From positions 27,423,240-27,487,239 of the forward strand of contig NC_090261.1 in the NCBI RefSeq assembly GCF_037325665.1: a DNA stretch of 64,000 nucleotides, given 5' to 3'. Shown in pieces: positions 47,301-59,841 of this stretch; the stretch's first letter is position 1, and each line of letters opens with the position of its first letter. This DNA is from Littorina saxatilis (taxonomy: Eukaryota > Mollusca > Gastropoda > Littorinimorpha > Littorinidae). The translations under genes and the position numbers were made by a program. The notes under the pieces are model-generated. The model was given only the letters and a program-made list of their open reading frames with translations. It was not told where the DNA came from and did no database searches.

Positions 47301-50300
47301 AGTTGACTGTTAAGTGTCACGATTGTTTGTGGAGGTCAAAGTTTGTCCCTCTATCATCAGATCAGGCAATGACAATACTAATGTCAAACACTTAAAATCA
47401 CTATGCATCATCCGTTATCGTCCCTCCATCAGCTCTCTCTCCACTTGACTAAGGCTGGCCTGACTTCATTGTGGGTGATTGTGGAGTGCCTCAATTTGTT
47501 CGTGGAGGTGCAAGCTGTGCGGATTTATGGACAACACTTATCAGAAACTGTTAAAATCACTTCGTATCATCAGCTGTGGACTGAGGCTGCCGTGGCCCAT
47601 CACATCTGTTGCTGATTGTAGGGGTGTAAACTAAGATCTGAGAAACAAAGCAATGGAAGCACTTTAAATGAATACAACATGTGTAACAAGAGTAAGTGCT
47701 CAGAGTTATTGCGGGCTCCCCAATCTCCTGGCATGTAAGACTACTAAGAGCACAACAAGCGTTGACATGAACAAGCGACTTTCATCCTCATTCTAAACTG
47801 TACCAACAATGACAAAACGGTTGCAGAACTTTCTTGACACAATGGCTATCATGAACTTGTGACAAGGGTTAGCCTGAATGAGTTGAAGCCAGATGTGAAG
47901 CACCAAGTTCGTTGGCAAAATTCCAAAATAAACACAGATTGATGTTGAAATTATTTTATCAGCTCAGCTGCCTTCCCTGAATCAGCTTTGGTTCTGCTTT
48001 CTTCCTTCAGACTTTCCCACTGGCTTTATCTCTGTCAGACCTGGGTTTGCATGCATCTTTAGAGATCTGCATTAGCTGAGAAGAGATTAACAGCAACAAC
48101 AACAAGAAAATGCGTAACTGTTGTCAGAATAGTGAAAAGATGGCTGTTTTTTCTGAAGAAGTTCTCAACCTGGCCCAGGTTGTGTGAGCAGATTGAACAT
48201 GGCTGCTGATATTGAAGCTGTATAAGCGGTGGTAGTTATCACCGTTGCAGTGTTTCCACATCATCAAATGATCAACAGCTGTCGGGTGTCTCTCCTAGAT
48301 CAACTCTTAACTAACCTTCCAACAGAAAGACTGGTTGATTGCAGTGTAGATCAACAACCATGAACGAAGGGGCTATATGGCCAGGAATCTGTCAGTGTGT
48401 CCAAAAAGTGTTACACCAACACCATTTTTTAGACTTGCTTTATCTTATCAATGTTGTTGTGGGTAAGGAAGGATATGTGGTTTTTAGCAGAATAAAACTG
48501 TTTTTATTGGTATGGGCCGCCTGGGGGGGGGGGGGGGGGGGGGGGGGGTCAGTATAGTGCCTCGAGGGGCTTAGATACAGGCCAAAATTCAAATGTGCAC
48601 AAATGCATATCGATTTGGGCGAGGTAGAATATTAATTCTCCCAAAGCTGGAGAAACTATTCTTACATTCTAAAGCTCCCTTCAACAACAAAATATCCCCT
48701 AGCTGCGTATACAATTCAATCGGAATTTTCTTTTCAATCAATAACAACTTAATAGTCATATGCAGCTTACCTGTGGTTAGAATAAAACACATTGAAGACA
48801 AAAAAACATTCTTAAATCGCTTCTGTCTGCAGAACAAAACTTACTTCACAGAGCAATTAACACACAATTTTTGTGCTCATGAAATCCCATATAAATATTA
48901 GCTGTTATAAACATGTCTTATATTATTTGTCTGGCCTTTTTCAAGGTCTGAACATTTAGAGATATCACAGGTATGAATACTGGAACGTAAAGTCAACTCG
49001 ACACCAAGGACCTTTCTTTTCAGTGAACCAGCAGCACGCAAAGCCAGACATGACACTCACGTAAAATGTATTCCTATTTTGTGAACCCACATGCATGGAT
49101 AAACTCAAATAAGTAAAGCACAGCCCGAAAAAACCTATTTCAAAGAATCAATGTCACTACTGGTGAAATAGCACCCAAACCAACGCCCTAACATCCATAG
49201 GCATGTGAAATAAGGTTAAAAATAACTTACAATTTCTTCATGAACATATGATTATGAATATATGGGACCCATTGTTGGTGAAAATTCAAACACATTCTGT
49301 GAAAGAAAAGGCCTTAAAAATGGGGGGTGGGGTGGGTTGAGAGCATTGGCAGTTTAAGATATATACCAAGGCTTCCTCCATGCCAATTCAGATCTGACTA
49401 GGCTTTTACATGAGATAAAGACATTTTTCTTGTACACTTGTACACATACAGACAGAACCTCCATTTTAAAGACATCCGACACCAATTAAACAACCATTAA
49501 AAATCGCTGATGTTTTGCCTGATGTATGTTTAAAGTCTGATAAAACAAATGTGTTAAAATCAGAGAAATCGATCGTAGCGTTGTTAAGATACAGCCTCCT
49601 GAATATGTTGACTTTTCACGTTGTTTTTGTAAATCAGGGTAGGCTATTGGATATGGTATCTAACCGATTAATTAAATCACAACTACTTGTTTTTGTGTGT
49701 GGCGTAAATACCGACTTTGTGCACATAAAAATCATGGTTTTTGCTATGAATAAATGTTACCATTCTGTGTGAAATGGCTAATATTCGTTAAAGGCATACT
49801 AACGCACTCCCGTGTTTACAAAGTGTAGTTTGCCCACAATCGATGTCAAACGCACCATAAGACCATATAATGACGATACGTCACCATGCGCGGACCATAA
49901 TACATGCATTACAGCTTGTTCTAGCCTCTGAAAAAGTGAGGATGTCAACAAAGCCGCGGTGTTCTCTCCCTTGCATCAACGTTACATGTGTTGTCAAATC
50001 TATAAATAGGACGATCCAGATCAAAATGAAAATTAACATATCTCAACATTGAAGGGGTCCTAGACCACAATATTTTGCAGGGAACTTAATTTAGTCTGTC
50101 TCCAGCTGTTGGTAAAGCAATTAGCGTGTATAGTCATCAAGTACATATGGCTTTAATGTACATGACGTTTTACGTGCTAAAATTAGACCAGCTGCTCACT
50201 TCAACTGAATATATTTGCAAATAGAACCATTACATTTTCCAGAAAAGTTGACATAAAACACAATAAGATATCAAAAAAGAATAAAAATTGATCGTTACAT

Positions 50301-53300
50301 TTTTGCACAAGTTTACAAAACGTAACCCTAACCAAATTTTGAATTTTGGTACAAAGAAAGGTAAATATTATGACACTCGTTGCAAATAAATAATATGGTT
50401 AAATCTAATGATTTTTTTCCTGTTATATGTTCAGTGCGTGTTACATCAAATTAATATTGTAAGGCCTCTGTCCGTGTTTCCGACCGTCCGTCAGTCTGTC
50501 TATCCGTTACGCTTTTGACCGCTAATAAATCCTGTGTTTATGGGCCCGTTGTCTTCAAATTTGGAATGACATACCATTGTTTCATGGTCCCATCGATAAG
50601 CTGGCAACAAGCACTGCCAAACATACAGTAAACCAGATTTCAAATGTTCGAGAAAAAAAATCAAACAATTAATAACAAAACCAATTTAAACAATGTACCC
50701 TCACATACTACAAATACTAAACTACACCTGAATTGTAAAATGTAACAGGAAAAAAATGGCTGCTAAAATCAATATAACAAATCAAGAAAAAAGTTAAACC
50801 CAAACAATAATTATTGCCCTTATTTTTCACCAATGCATCAAACCCACATTTACTCACTGGATCAAAACTTGGCGGGAGGGGTGCTCTAGAAACTGAAAAG
50901 TTTAAGTGCAAAGTTGTACTGATCTGCCAGAAACTTACGGGAACAGAAATATGAAACATGTCTCCCGAGGCTGACTTAATGCCTGTTTTTGTAACATCTT
51001 CATGTGCTCAAAATTCAACAATGGTGTGACAGAAACTAAAAATTCTATTTTCACTTAATTTAGAGATAACCAAGTTCTTCAACATGCGGCCATTTTCTCT
51101 GAGATGATGCATTTTTGGAAATTAGATTAAAAGACAGTGTGACACCAAGAAATAATATAGCTATTCTGATGAACACGTGGGGGAATTCAGGGGCTGTGAT
51201 TGGATGGTCTCTTTCGATCATCAAAGCATAATGCGGCTGAAGTCGGCCATTTTACTCAATATTCAAAAGCATATTGTCGATAACAAAGACGCATGGTTCC
51301 GGTTTCTTCCACGTGTATAAAGTACACGCATACCTCGCCAGGTTTGTTTCTGTGACTAGTCGACAGACGATGCCATTTGCTTTGTGTGTGTTTTTGTTGT
51401 TGCTTACTGTACATGACATACATTACGTGTAAAATCCAGTTCTTTAACAGGCAACAAACCTTGCAAATTTCCAGAAGCTGCAATCTGAAGCGACCTATCT
51501 CTGATTCTAGCAGACGATCTCTCCAATGTTTAACACAAAATCTGCAAACTCTCCTGTCACATAGAACGTCCATTGTATAGTGCAATGTTGAAATGAAGTT
51601 TCCGGTCTGAAACATTTAGTCGTTTCTTCTGAGACAATCCTTGTTCTCTTATCATCTACAGATTTACCGCAGTCTTCACCTCGCGAATTCCCAACAGAAG
51701 TCGGACTTTCGAACATACAATATACGTAGGCAAGCATGATACGTCATGACGTCATATGATTCCTAGCATATTGACGTAATGCTAAACATCCGGTTATCTC
51801 AAGTTTTCTCCGTAATACATGTCCGTGGGTTTTTCAATGTTCGGTTATTTCCGTGGCTTCATGCAGAAAGGGAACCGTCGTCTGCAATCAGCGACATGGA
51901 CCATTCTGGTACTTCTTGCTGACAAAAACATGATTTTAACACAGAATTTAATGTCAGAATAGCTATATAAACGCTATTGTGTTTTCAGCGTAGCAATAGG
52001 GTCCGATATTTAGACTCGAACAAGTATAATGCGACTCGTCTTCGACTCGTCGGCATTATACTTGTCTCGTCTAAATATCGGGCCCTATTGCTACGCTGAA
52101 AACACAATAGCTGGTACTAATATACATCAGACAGAAATATATACTGTGTGTACAATGAATAACAGTAATTAAGACAGATGGCCTATAACTGTTTAACATG
52201 AAACTTACGTAGAATTTCATCATGGATGCACACACTACAGTATTACAATGTAAAGGAAAATATCCCAATCCTAACAGATTACCTAAAGAGCCATTCAATG
52301 AGACATTAAACCTACCGAATCTTGCTGAAGCAGGATATCACCAGTAACACAATGCACAACAATTATTACAGCCTCAGAAGTCAAGCATTAATTAGTCTTT
52401 TGTAGTGTTCCTCAGATCAAGTGAGCGTGTGCAGAGCAACAGCGTACGTCAAACAAGAAGTGACTATATCCTCCTTATAAACAAACATCTTTATTACATA
52501 ATCCCATCGCTTCGTTATCCCCATCCCGTTGTTCTGTCAATATATATACATTCTTCCGACAGTATACGTGGCTGTTATTTCAATCGTGATGCCTGTCCCA
52601 GGTGTGGACAGTGACACCTGTCAGCGCTTGTAAGATATATACTTAAGGCATCAGTTAAGACTATCTTGCATTACAACAAAACAGCAACACAGACAGCCAG
52701 ACACACACAACATGGTTTAGTGTTCCTCCTCATGTATCCACATCATTATGTGTGAAGTATACATGTTTGGAATACAAACACTTTGAAAGCAATGAGAAAT
52801 ACAAGATTATTTCTCTGACCAATCAAAATTTTTGCAAGAAAAAAAAGTTACTTGCATGAAAGTCCATGCACATTACAACCAAGCTGCAGAATGTATTACA
52901 CCCATCCATCACTTCAGAAAGGGATAGAAAGAAAAACAACACAAAAACGGACACAAAACAGAAAGAAAGAGAGGAAGGAAGGAAGGAAGGAAGGAAAGAA
53001 AGAAGAACCAAAACAAACCGAAAACATACTTTTAATTTTAATTTTTAATTAAATCAATTTCTTTGAGTTGGTAAATTTGAGCTTTTCAAATACAGTATAT
53101 TCAATTTTCAATAAAATCTGCACAAGAAATACTAAGAGAAGCCACTCAAAACCAGGTTGTCCTGTGTGCAAAATGCTCGCCAAAAATCAATGAACTACAT
53201 GGCAGACAAATTCAGCTTATTGCCAATTAGCTTATTAACGTCTGAAGAAGCAACAGCTGTAGTAGTGTAAGGCTAACTTGGGAATACTCTTCGTCTAAAC

Positions 53301-56300
53301 CAGACCCATCTCATTATTGATTGCTATAAAGATCTTATTCCGATCTATATGAGCTGGTTGAGAAATATCCGAATTTGACGTAGAGGAGCGAATGTACCAT
53401 AAAATGTGTGATGTGAGGTAAAACTTAAAGTATTAATCAAGAACAACGGAGCAGGTTTCGAGAATGAAATATTCATGATTGGCAGCTGCAATCCTGCTTG
53501 TACATGCTAAACATGCATATAAATGTCTTAGAAAAAAATGGTACCACATGTAATGAGCACAGAAAGGTTATACTTACTTGGAAGATATCACAGATCCCTT
53601 GTGGCACATACAGCCACAATCCTGTAACATTGATAACAATATTATACTATAACAGTATAAGCCACGAGACAAAATTGTTGTACAGGGCATCTTCTACAAA
53701 TTGAACTCACAAGCACAGACTTCTTCTTTCTTCTTCAGCGTTCAATGAAGCACAGACAACACACGTACATATATAGCACTCAAATATCTTACTGTACCAA
53801 TGAATACAGAAGGATAGATACATTTTGCATGGATCAGTGCCTTCTTTTTCTTACAAAAAAAAAACACAGATCTGTTCAGGCTTTTCTGTAGGAAAAGAGC
53901 ATCCTTAGTTTCACTTGGATACATGGCTAGCAACACTTTTCAGCCCGACTGTGGTTTTTGGAGATTGGAATTTTTTGTAATGTTGAATTAATTTTTGAAC
54001 CGACATCTATGCCAATCTGGAAAATTAATTCAGCAAAAATTCCTACTCTGCTCAGGATGCAGGTAGGCTATTGATTTTATAGAATGTACCCAAGCGCAAG
54101 GATGCCTTAAACTCCTACAGAAAAATCTGGACAGATCTATTGTGATTTAATCACAATGTGGCTTACACAAGTTACAGGGAAAGGCAGCTATCCTTAAAAA
54201 GAAGAATATGACTGAAGGACCCTACAACACTAGGAGATAACTTTTCTCCTCTTAGCAACCGACTGCGCTCCTAACAAGGTGAAATGCAATCTTTCACACA
54301 CCAGTTAAACAACAAAACTTGAAGGCACTTATATAATTATTTATATATATATCTATATCTATATATAATACGGCTTGTGTGTGTCTGTCTGTCTGTGTGT
54401 TCGCTATGCACGGCCAAAGTTCTCGATGGATCTGCTTCAAATTTGGTGGGCATATTCAGGTAGACCCCGGACACAATCTGGTCGCTGAACCGATTTTGGT
54501 TTTTATGGTTTTTCTGTACATCCATTCCCAGTAACTCTTCCTTATCTTCTCCAGTGTTTTGCACGTTTATCTCCCTTCCTTCGTGTGGCGTCAATCGCGT
54601 ACGGTGCGCCACCCACCCGGCGTACGGTGCGCCACTCACCCGACGAAGCGGGTAATCATCTAGTATATATCTATATACGGCTTGTGTGTGTCTGTCTGTC
54701 TGTGTGTTCACGATTCACGGCCAAAGTTCTCGATGGATCTGCTTCAAATTTGGTGGGCATATTCAGGTAGACCCCGGACACAATCGTGGAAAATTTTGAA
54801 CATGTGTGTGCTCTCAGCGCGCAGCGCTGAACCGATTTTGGTTTTTCTGTACATCCATTCCCAGTAACTTGACTTCCTTATCTTCTCCAGTGTTTTGCGC
54901 ATTTATCTCCCTTCCTTCGTACGGTGCACCGGCGAAGCCGTCGTTTTCCCCGGCAAAGCCGGGTATTTGGCTTTACTTCTTCCCGGGGAAGCGGGTATTC
55001 ATCTAGTATCATATATATATTAGAACTAAAAAAAAAAAAAGTGTGGTTACGGTAACCCGACCTACCCTGTTTTTAGGGGCCGACCCTATAACTTTTTATT
55101 ACATTTGTCACAAAAAAAAATGAAATCAAGAAAACGAGTGCAGAAAACGCAATGAAAGCGAAAGCGCTCGAGTCGTCATGCAGTTCAAATATGTTCAAAA
55201 GAATATCCATAGTCGCACACTTATTTCCCTGTCAAGTAGGTTTAATTTGTATACAGTCATTAGGAAAAAAAGTTTAAAAAAAAAAAAAGTGATTGCCTAC
55301 CTTCCTGCCCTAATTCTTTTGGCTATGTTACCTTAACCACACCTATTTTTTTTTTTGCCTTATCAGAAATTTATGATTTCCTTATCCTTTTTTATATCAG
55401 TTTATTATCACTCTCCAGTATATATACAGGGGCTCACATCCATAAGAGGCGGCATGGGACAAATGTCCTGGACAATGCAAAAGTGACAGGACATTTGTCC
55501 TGAACAAAAATAAATTAATAGGACATTTTTGTCAGCGGCATGTTGCTTTTTCGGAAGAAAAAACCGCGAAGGGAGGCATGCAACTGTCAACCGGCTTGGA
55601 GCATTCAGCGTTGCGACCCGTGGAAACTCTTCTCTATAAAAAGCACATAAAGTCTCCCCAAGTTTCGTCTGCTTGAAGAGACACATCTTTCTTTCTTTCT
55701 TTATTTGGTGTTTAACGTCGTTTTCAACCATTCAAGGTTATATCGTGACGGGGAAAGGGGGGAGATGGGATAGGGGAAAGCTAGGGGGGGAGATGGGATA
55801 GAGCCACTTGTTTATTGTTTCTTGTTCACAAAAGCACTAATCAAAAATTTGCTCCAGGGGCTTGCAACGTAGTACAATATATGACCTTACTGGGAGAATG
55901 CAAGTTTCCAGTACAAAGGACTTAACATTTCTTACATACTGCTTGACTAAAATCTTTACAAACATTGACTATATTCTATACAAGAAACACTTAACAAGGG
56001 TAAAAGTCGTTAGTCGCCTCTTACGACATGCTGGGTAGCATCGGGTAAATTCTTTCTCGTCCCAACCAATATGGGACTCCCCCTAACCCGCGGGGGGTAA
56101 GAGACACATCGCTTCGCAAAACATCGATAAAATAGCAAATCAAACTACTGTAAATTGGAAAGTACTGACAATGTCCGTATCAAATAAAAGCACAATCGGA
56201 CAATGACCACTTTGTGACAAAAACAATAGGACATATATGTCCTCTTGCATGAAAAATGTATGGGACATTTGGAAAAAATATCCGTGTATGTCCGATGTGG

Positions 56301-56716
56301 ATGTGAGCCCCTGAAAATTTTATGGATGATGACCGAATCAGCAAAGGAACACTGTCTTCTTTGTATTGACTAACAATACCTCAGGCTCAGTGCATACTAT
56401 ACTAACACCAGCCTAATCCAAAAGAGACGAAAAATGGCAACCCTAGTTAGAACAATGTATAGTACGCGTTACAACAAATCTGAGTTGAAAACTTACCAGT
56501 GTATTCATTAAATTATAAAACACATTATGATTAGCATAGCTAATCAGTCATCTGCAGTTTAATACAAAACAAAAACTTCAAGTGAATCTTATTTAGCCAT
56601 AAAAAGTGCAGTAAATTAAGTGCTCTGTATCTGGATCTGACCTTGCACACTCCTGCCATAAGGGTGGCTTCCGAACCAGACCGACGATGAACCCTCTCAC
56701 GTACTGGGACTGCCAT
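44295..56716 (-). CDS. TJAP1: TJAP1/BEGAIN-like coiled-coil junction protein, 6 coding exons
   Basis: Exons: 56642-56716 (5' UTR extends to an acceptor at 56749), 53578-53621, 46959-47190, 45961-46068, 45240-45323, 44295-44726. Phases agree and give about 324 aa. The coiled coil DRELMEGRQLMDMELTKTRE ... KMQKLNNNLEDKLLKL corresponds to vertebrate TJAP1 ERELEIGQDCLELELGQSRE ... NQELEDKLHTL. It is followed by EKYRSDCNTAVQMLQC (TJAP1 ERYRLDCNLAVQLLKC), LPVDLQERVRKHM and VPMSLIARVL (TJAP1 VPTSVIARVL). These blocks are shared by TJAP1 and BEGAIN, so this is probably the pre-duplication invertebrate form. The family acts at cell junctions, Golgi and synaptic scaffolds. It lacks the long vertebrate C-terminus. 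The second exon is only 44 nt (CMCHKGSVISS) and was chosen by splice sites and phase. The acceptor before 47190 is TATGTGCAG; the 46959 donor, CTG|GTCGGT, is weak. Confidence 0.85.
46387..46721 (-). mobile_element. tRNA-headed SINE family T1, full length
   Basis: Head on the - strand: TGGCCTAGTGG (box A) and GGTTGGAACCC (box B). Tail GCCGCAAACAAAC region adjoining a TTTG tract. It is flanked by the 12-bp duplication CTGACCCGAGTT (46375-46386 and 46722-46733). It lies in an intron of the TJAP1-like gene. Confidence 0.93.
46735..46906 (-). pseudogene. Two decayed copies of the TJAP1-like exon 3 (3' half)
   Basis: On the - strand, 46906-46845 reads HTQKHNNNLEDKLHKLV and about 46778-46735 reads RKMQKLNNNLEYKLLN. 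Both echo the real exon's KKMQKLNNNLEDKLLKL. They lie downstream of the functional exon (46959-47190) and the second is broken by CAGT repeats. They are dead tandem copies, or just possibly former alternative exons. Confidence 0.85.
47258..47516 (-). pseudogene. Two decayed copies of the TJAP1-like exon 3 (5' half)
   Basis: On the - strand, 47516-47415 reads HLHEQIEALHN, then after a stop SQASLSQVERELMEG, against the real LDLHEQIEALRS and SQASLGQVDRELMEG. At 47340-47258 a weaker, frame-shifted copy carries the AGTCAGGCCAGCTTTAGTCA core. Both lie upstream of the functional exon and lack its 3' half. Confidence 0.85.
47520..51150. other. Intron 2 of the TJAP1-like gene, no gene seen
   Basis: AT-rich intronic DNA with a 26-nt poly-G run at 48523-48548. 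No recognisable exon or element ends are seen. Confidence 0.45.
51157..51969. mobile_element. Candidate TIR element, about 810 bp
   Basis: ATATAGCTATTCTGA near 51158 is inverted as TCAGAATAGCTATAT near 51954-51968. The interior has an ATG-led frame on the - strand (51507-51722) with no known domain. No clear target duplication is seen, and the right end abuts a palindrome at 51973. Confidence 0.5.
51973..52111. repeat. Fold-back palindrome with about 60-bp arms
   Basis: Left arm from GCTATTGTGTTTTCAGCGTA (51973-about 52033) and its complement (about 52050-52111) enclose a CGACTCGTC loop. Only a few mismatches are seen, so it would form a long hairpin. It is probably a short non-autonomous element. 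Confidence 0.88.
52115..53570. other. Intronic, no gene seen
   Basis: Contains a GGAA microsatellite at about 52974-52995. Nothing else is recognised. Confidence 0.4.
54358..54663 (+). mobile_element. Helitron-like non-autonomous element, copy 1
   Basis: Begins TC in TCTATATATAATACGGCTTG and ends with hairpin CCCGACGAAGCGGG then TAATCATCTAG, i.e. the TC...CTAG ends with a 3' hairpin that Helitrons use. An AT context flanks both ends. It shares its body (TTCTCGATGGATCTGCTTC) with copy 2. Confidence 0.75.
54670..55006 (+). mobile_element. Helitron-like non-autonomous element, copy 2 (tandem)
   Basis: Starts TCTATATACGGCTTGTGTGT only six bases after copy 1 ends. It finishes with CCCGGGGAAGCGGG then TATTCATCTAG. 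The internal sequence is shared with copy 1 but has an extra hairpin-rich CCGGCGAAGCCG stretch. Confidence 0.75.
55023..55359. mobile_element. Tourist-like MITE, copy related to 21767-22060
   Basis: Left A-run then GTGTGGTTACGGTAACCCGA; right GTTACCTTAACCACACCTA then T-run then GCC. It is flanked by TTA on both sides (55020-55022 and 55360-55362). The internal sequence matches the inner element at 21.8-22.06 kb in reverse orientation. Confidence 0.82.
55427..56313. mobile_element. hAT-like TIR element split by a SINE
   Basis: CAGGGGCTCACATCCA-type ends: left CAGGGGCTCACATCCATAAG, right TGTGGATGTGAGCCCCTG. The interior has repeated GGACATTTGTCC motifs. No clean 8-bp duplication is visible. 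The SINE at 55688-56098 is inserted in it, so the transposon is older. Confidence 0.75.
55688..56098 (-). mobile_element. SINE family A, longest copy
   Basis: On the - strand, TACCCCCCGCGGGTTAGG at the 5' end and an AAAG tail at the 3' end. It is flanked by the 12-bp duplication AAGAGACACATC (55676-55687 and 56099-56110). It includes a GTCCCATATTGGTTGGG block missing from the 42869 copy. Confidence 0.95.
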
Positions 56717-57416
56717 GGTTTTCACTTCTCACATGGAACATATCTCATTCTGAAAAAAGGAGGGAAAGGATCTACATTTCACATTCATGTATACACATAG
56801 TTTGGTTCTATTTTTTGTTTTTATAACACATGTACTTCCACGTCATGTCATTGTCCAAAGCAAATTATACTGATTACTCTATCCAAATATGCTGCACAAG
56901 ATTTTGTCGATGTCACTAAATCAAGTTAATGTGCTTACAAGTTTTTCTGTGCAGTTGCGCTATGACAAGTACACACTTCGTTTATAGTAGCTCTGTTTAA
57001 GGACTGTGTTTGCAATTGCACACAAAGCCACAATTAGTGAAAAGGTCATGACTGACACTGACAGAGGCAGTGGTATTTTCTCTTTGGATTTGTCACCAGC
57101 TATTCCTTTTTGTTGTTGTTGAATAGATTTGACTTTTTTGTTCTGTTTTAAGCCTTGTCAGTGTACATTCTTCTCCATCAAGAACACACACACTGACACA
57201 CGTATGCATTATCATTATGTTGGAATGATGAAGGTTAAACTTTTTACTTAACAAAAACTGAAACACAGTTTGGATACGTAGTAGTAGTGTTATCAAAGGG
57301 ACCTTACACATGTGTCAGTTAAAATGTACACAATAATAATATGACAGTTGAAACACGAGAGAATCTCGAACTCACACTCAGGACACATACATGCAAACAC
57401 ACACTAATCCCTATGA

Positions 57417-57979
<563 letters not shown>

Positions 57980-59130
57980 GCCTGTGGCTCAAAATCACTT
58001 GTGTTACATAAATGCATTGCAAGCTAAGGATATAGCTCACATAGCTGAGATTGCTGGACTAACAAAATTACGTAACCACTGTGTCTTCCGTTACGATCGA
58101 CACTTAACAAGTCAAGTTTTTAATCTCACAAACGCAAAAATAGTTTCAGAGCAAAAGTTAAAGAAGCAATGTTGTATTTATGGCATTGTCAATGATTTGT
58201 CTTTGTCTTGTCTTTCCATTACTGCCCACAATCAACAGTAGTGATTATTTCGGCACTTGATGGGATGTTGCTTAGTTGGATTTCTATTCAGAGTACTAGA
58301 ATACTCATATTTGCGTGTCACTCGTAACGAGACATAAAATGTTGTTTCAATGCATATTATTCACTTATTTTCACACAGGCTCAGATCTGTTCCAAACATT
58401 TAAAACATTCTGAAGTTCTCTGCATCGCAATATATTCGACTGGACATCACAGTACATAGACATTCATTGTTAAATCCACGACAGACCTAAACACAGGGAT
58501 ACGATCATACTAACGGTTACACTCAAAACACAGCGGATTGAAACATGAAGGCAAAATGATAATTTGATGATGACTGATGTTGATGACGACTGTCATTGTC
58601 AGTCTGAACTTGCCACGTCTGCCAATGAGGAACAATAACACGGCTCACCTTGACAAGACGAGCAAATTACTGTCTTTAAAGGCAGTATCAGCCATGCGTT
58701 AACCAATCACGGTGCATTAATTGACCAGATAAAGAGCTGATCAGCTGGCAATCGCCTCACAACAGCTTCTGCTCAATGTGAAAGTTTACTTCTCGTTGGC
58801 TATCGAAGAATGATGGTGGCACTTCCGCTGCCTTTCAACGCATGCGCATTGACAGATTGAGTTTCGTTATCGAGTCAGTGATGCGGGTGCTGCTGGGGTA
58901 TTATTTTTTCCGATTATTTTATTGTTCCATTGCTGCAAAATTCGGGTCGCTTCCTCCCAGTGGAAAGCTAGCAGCAACAAGATTTACACTACCCAGGTGT
59001 ACGCGTGTTGAGGTGCAATCAGCAACCTGACTGACTGAACTGAAGTCATGACTAAGCGGGCCCCCGGGCCGGCCGGCTTAGTGTCCGTCAGGTCACGTCT
59101 AAGTGCCTATGTTGGACATGAGTTGGTTTA
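57980..59130. other. Possible 5' region of the TJAP1-like gene; no exon resolved
   Basis: The coding start at 56716 is preceded by a splice acceptor, so a non-coding exon should lie upstream on the - strand. The less AT-rich sequence around 58.75-59.06 kb is one candidate. This is inference only. Confidence 0.25.
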
Positions 59131-59133
59131 TAC

Positions 59134-59400
59134 GATTTGTTTGTTTGTTTGTTTGTTTGTTTGCTTAACGCCCAGCCGACCACGAAGGGCCATATCAGGG
59201 CGGTGCTGCTTTGACATATAACGTGCGCCACACACAAGACTGACAGAAGTCACTGACGCAGCACAGCCGCCGGGCTTCATAGTGTCTCACCCAGTCACAT
59301 CATTATTCTGCGGCCGAACCAACCAGTCCTAGCACTAACCCCATAATGCCAGACGCCAGGCCGCGGAGCAGCCACTAGATTGCCAATTTTAAAATCTTAG
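59134..59400 (-). mobile_element. tRNA-headed SINE family T1, head lost
   Basis: Matches the body and CGTTAAGCAAACAAAC tail of the T1 family. It stops at 59400 exactly where a hAT-like terminus begins, so the tRNA-like head is missing. Confidence 0.85.
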
Positions 59401-59742
59401 GGTAATCTTGAACTTAAGCGTGTTGAATTCATAGCTCAGAATTCAGAGGCATTTAAGTCTCCAAATTTGTAGAACCTGCACTTGTAATCATAACAAGTCA
59501 TTTTAGATCCCTTTGAAGTTACGGAATGAACTCCGATGAACGAATGCATTTCATTTACATGGGTCAAAGAAGGAATTACTCCGTGTGAGCGAACAAGGGA
59601 GACAACTCTTTCGTGTAAATGATGTCCCGCCATGGTTGACAACGTACGCCATTTTCGGTGCATTTTCGTCGATTGAACAACCAAATTAATTAATTATGCT
59701 TAAGTTTGGAGCTCAATCCGTCAATTAATTTCACGACAAATG
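59401..59742 (-). mobile_element. hAT-like MITE copy related to 24112-25032
   Basis: Starts with the same terminus (GGTAATCTTGAACTTAAGCG) and continues with the same subterminal sequence. It then jumps across an internal deletion to sequence matching about 24215-24325, and ends without the second terminus. It joins the SINE directly at 59400. Confidence 0.85.
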
Positions 59743-59841
59743 GAAGAATGTGTGGGTGGTAATCTTGTTCTTGATTAATTCGATTTGGCCCTCGTGTTAC
59801 TAGATCTAGGGTCAGAGCGCTTGTAAAAGGCAGTTGGTTCA

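Noticed and set aside
51256-51737. Open frames on the - strand (for example MDVLCDRRVCRFC) as an alternative first exon of the TJAP1-like gene
   Set aside because: The frame ending at the GTTTGT donor is phase 0, but the next exon needs phase 2, and the phase-2 frame has a stop. The region also lies inside a likely TIR element.
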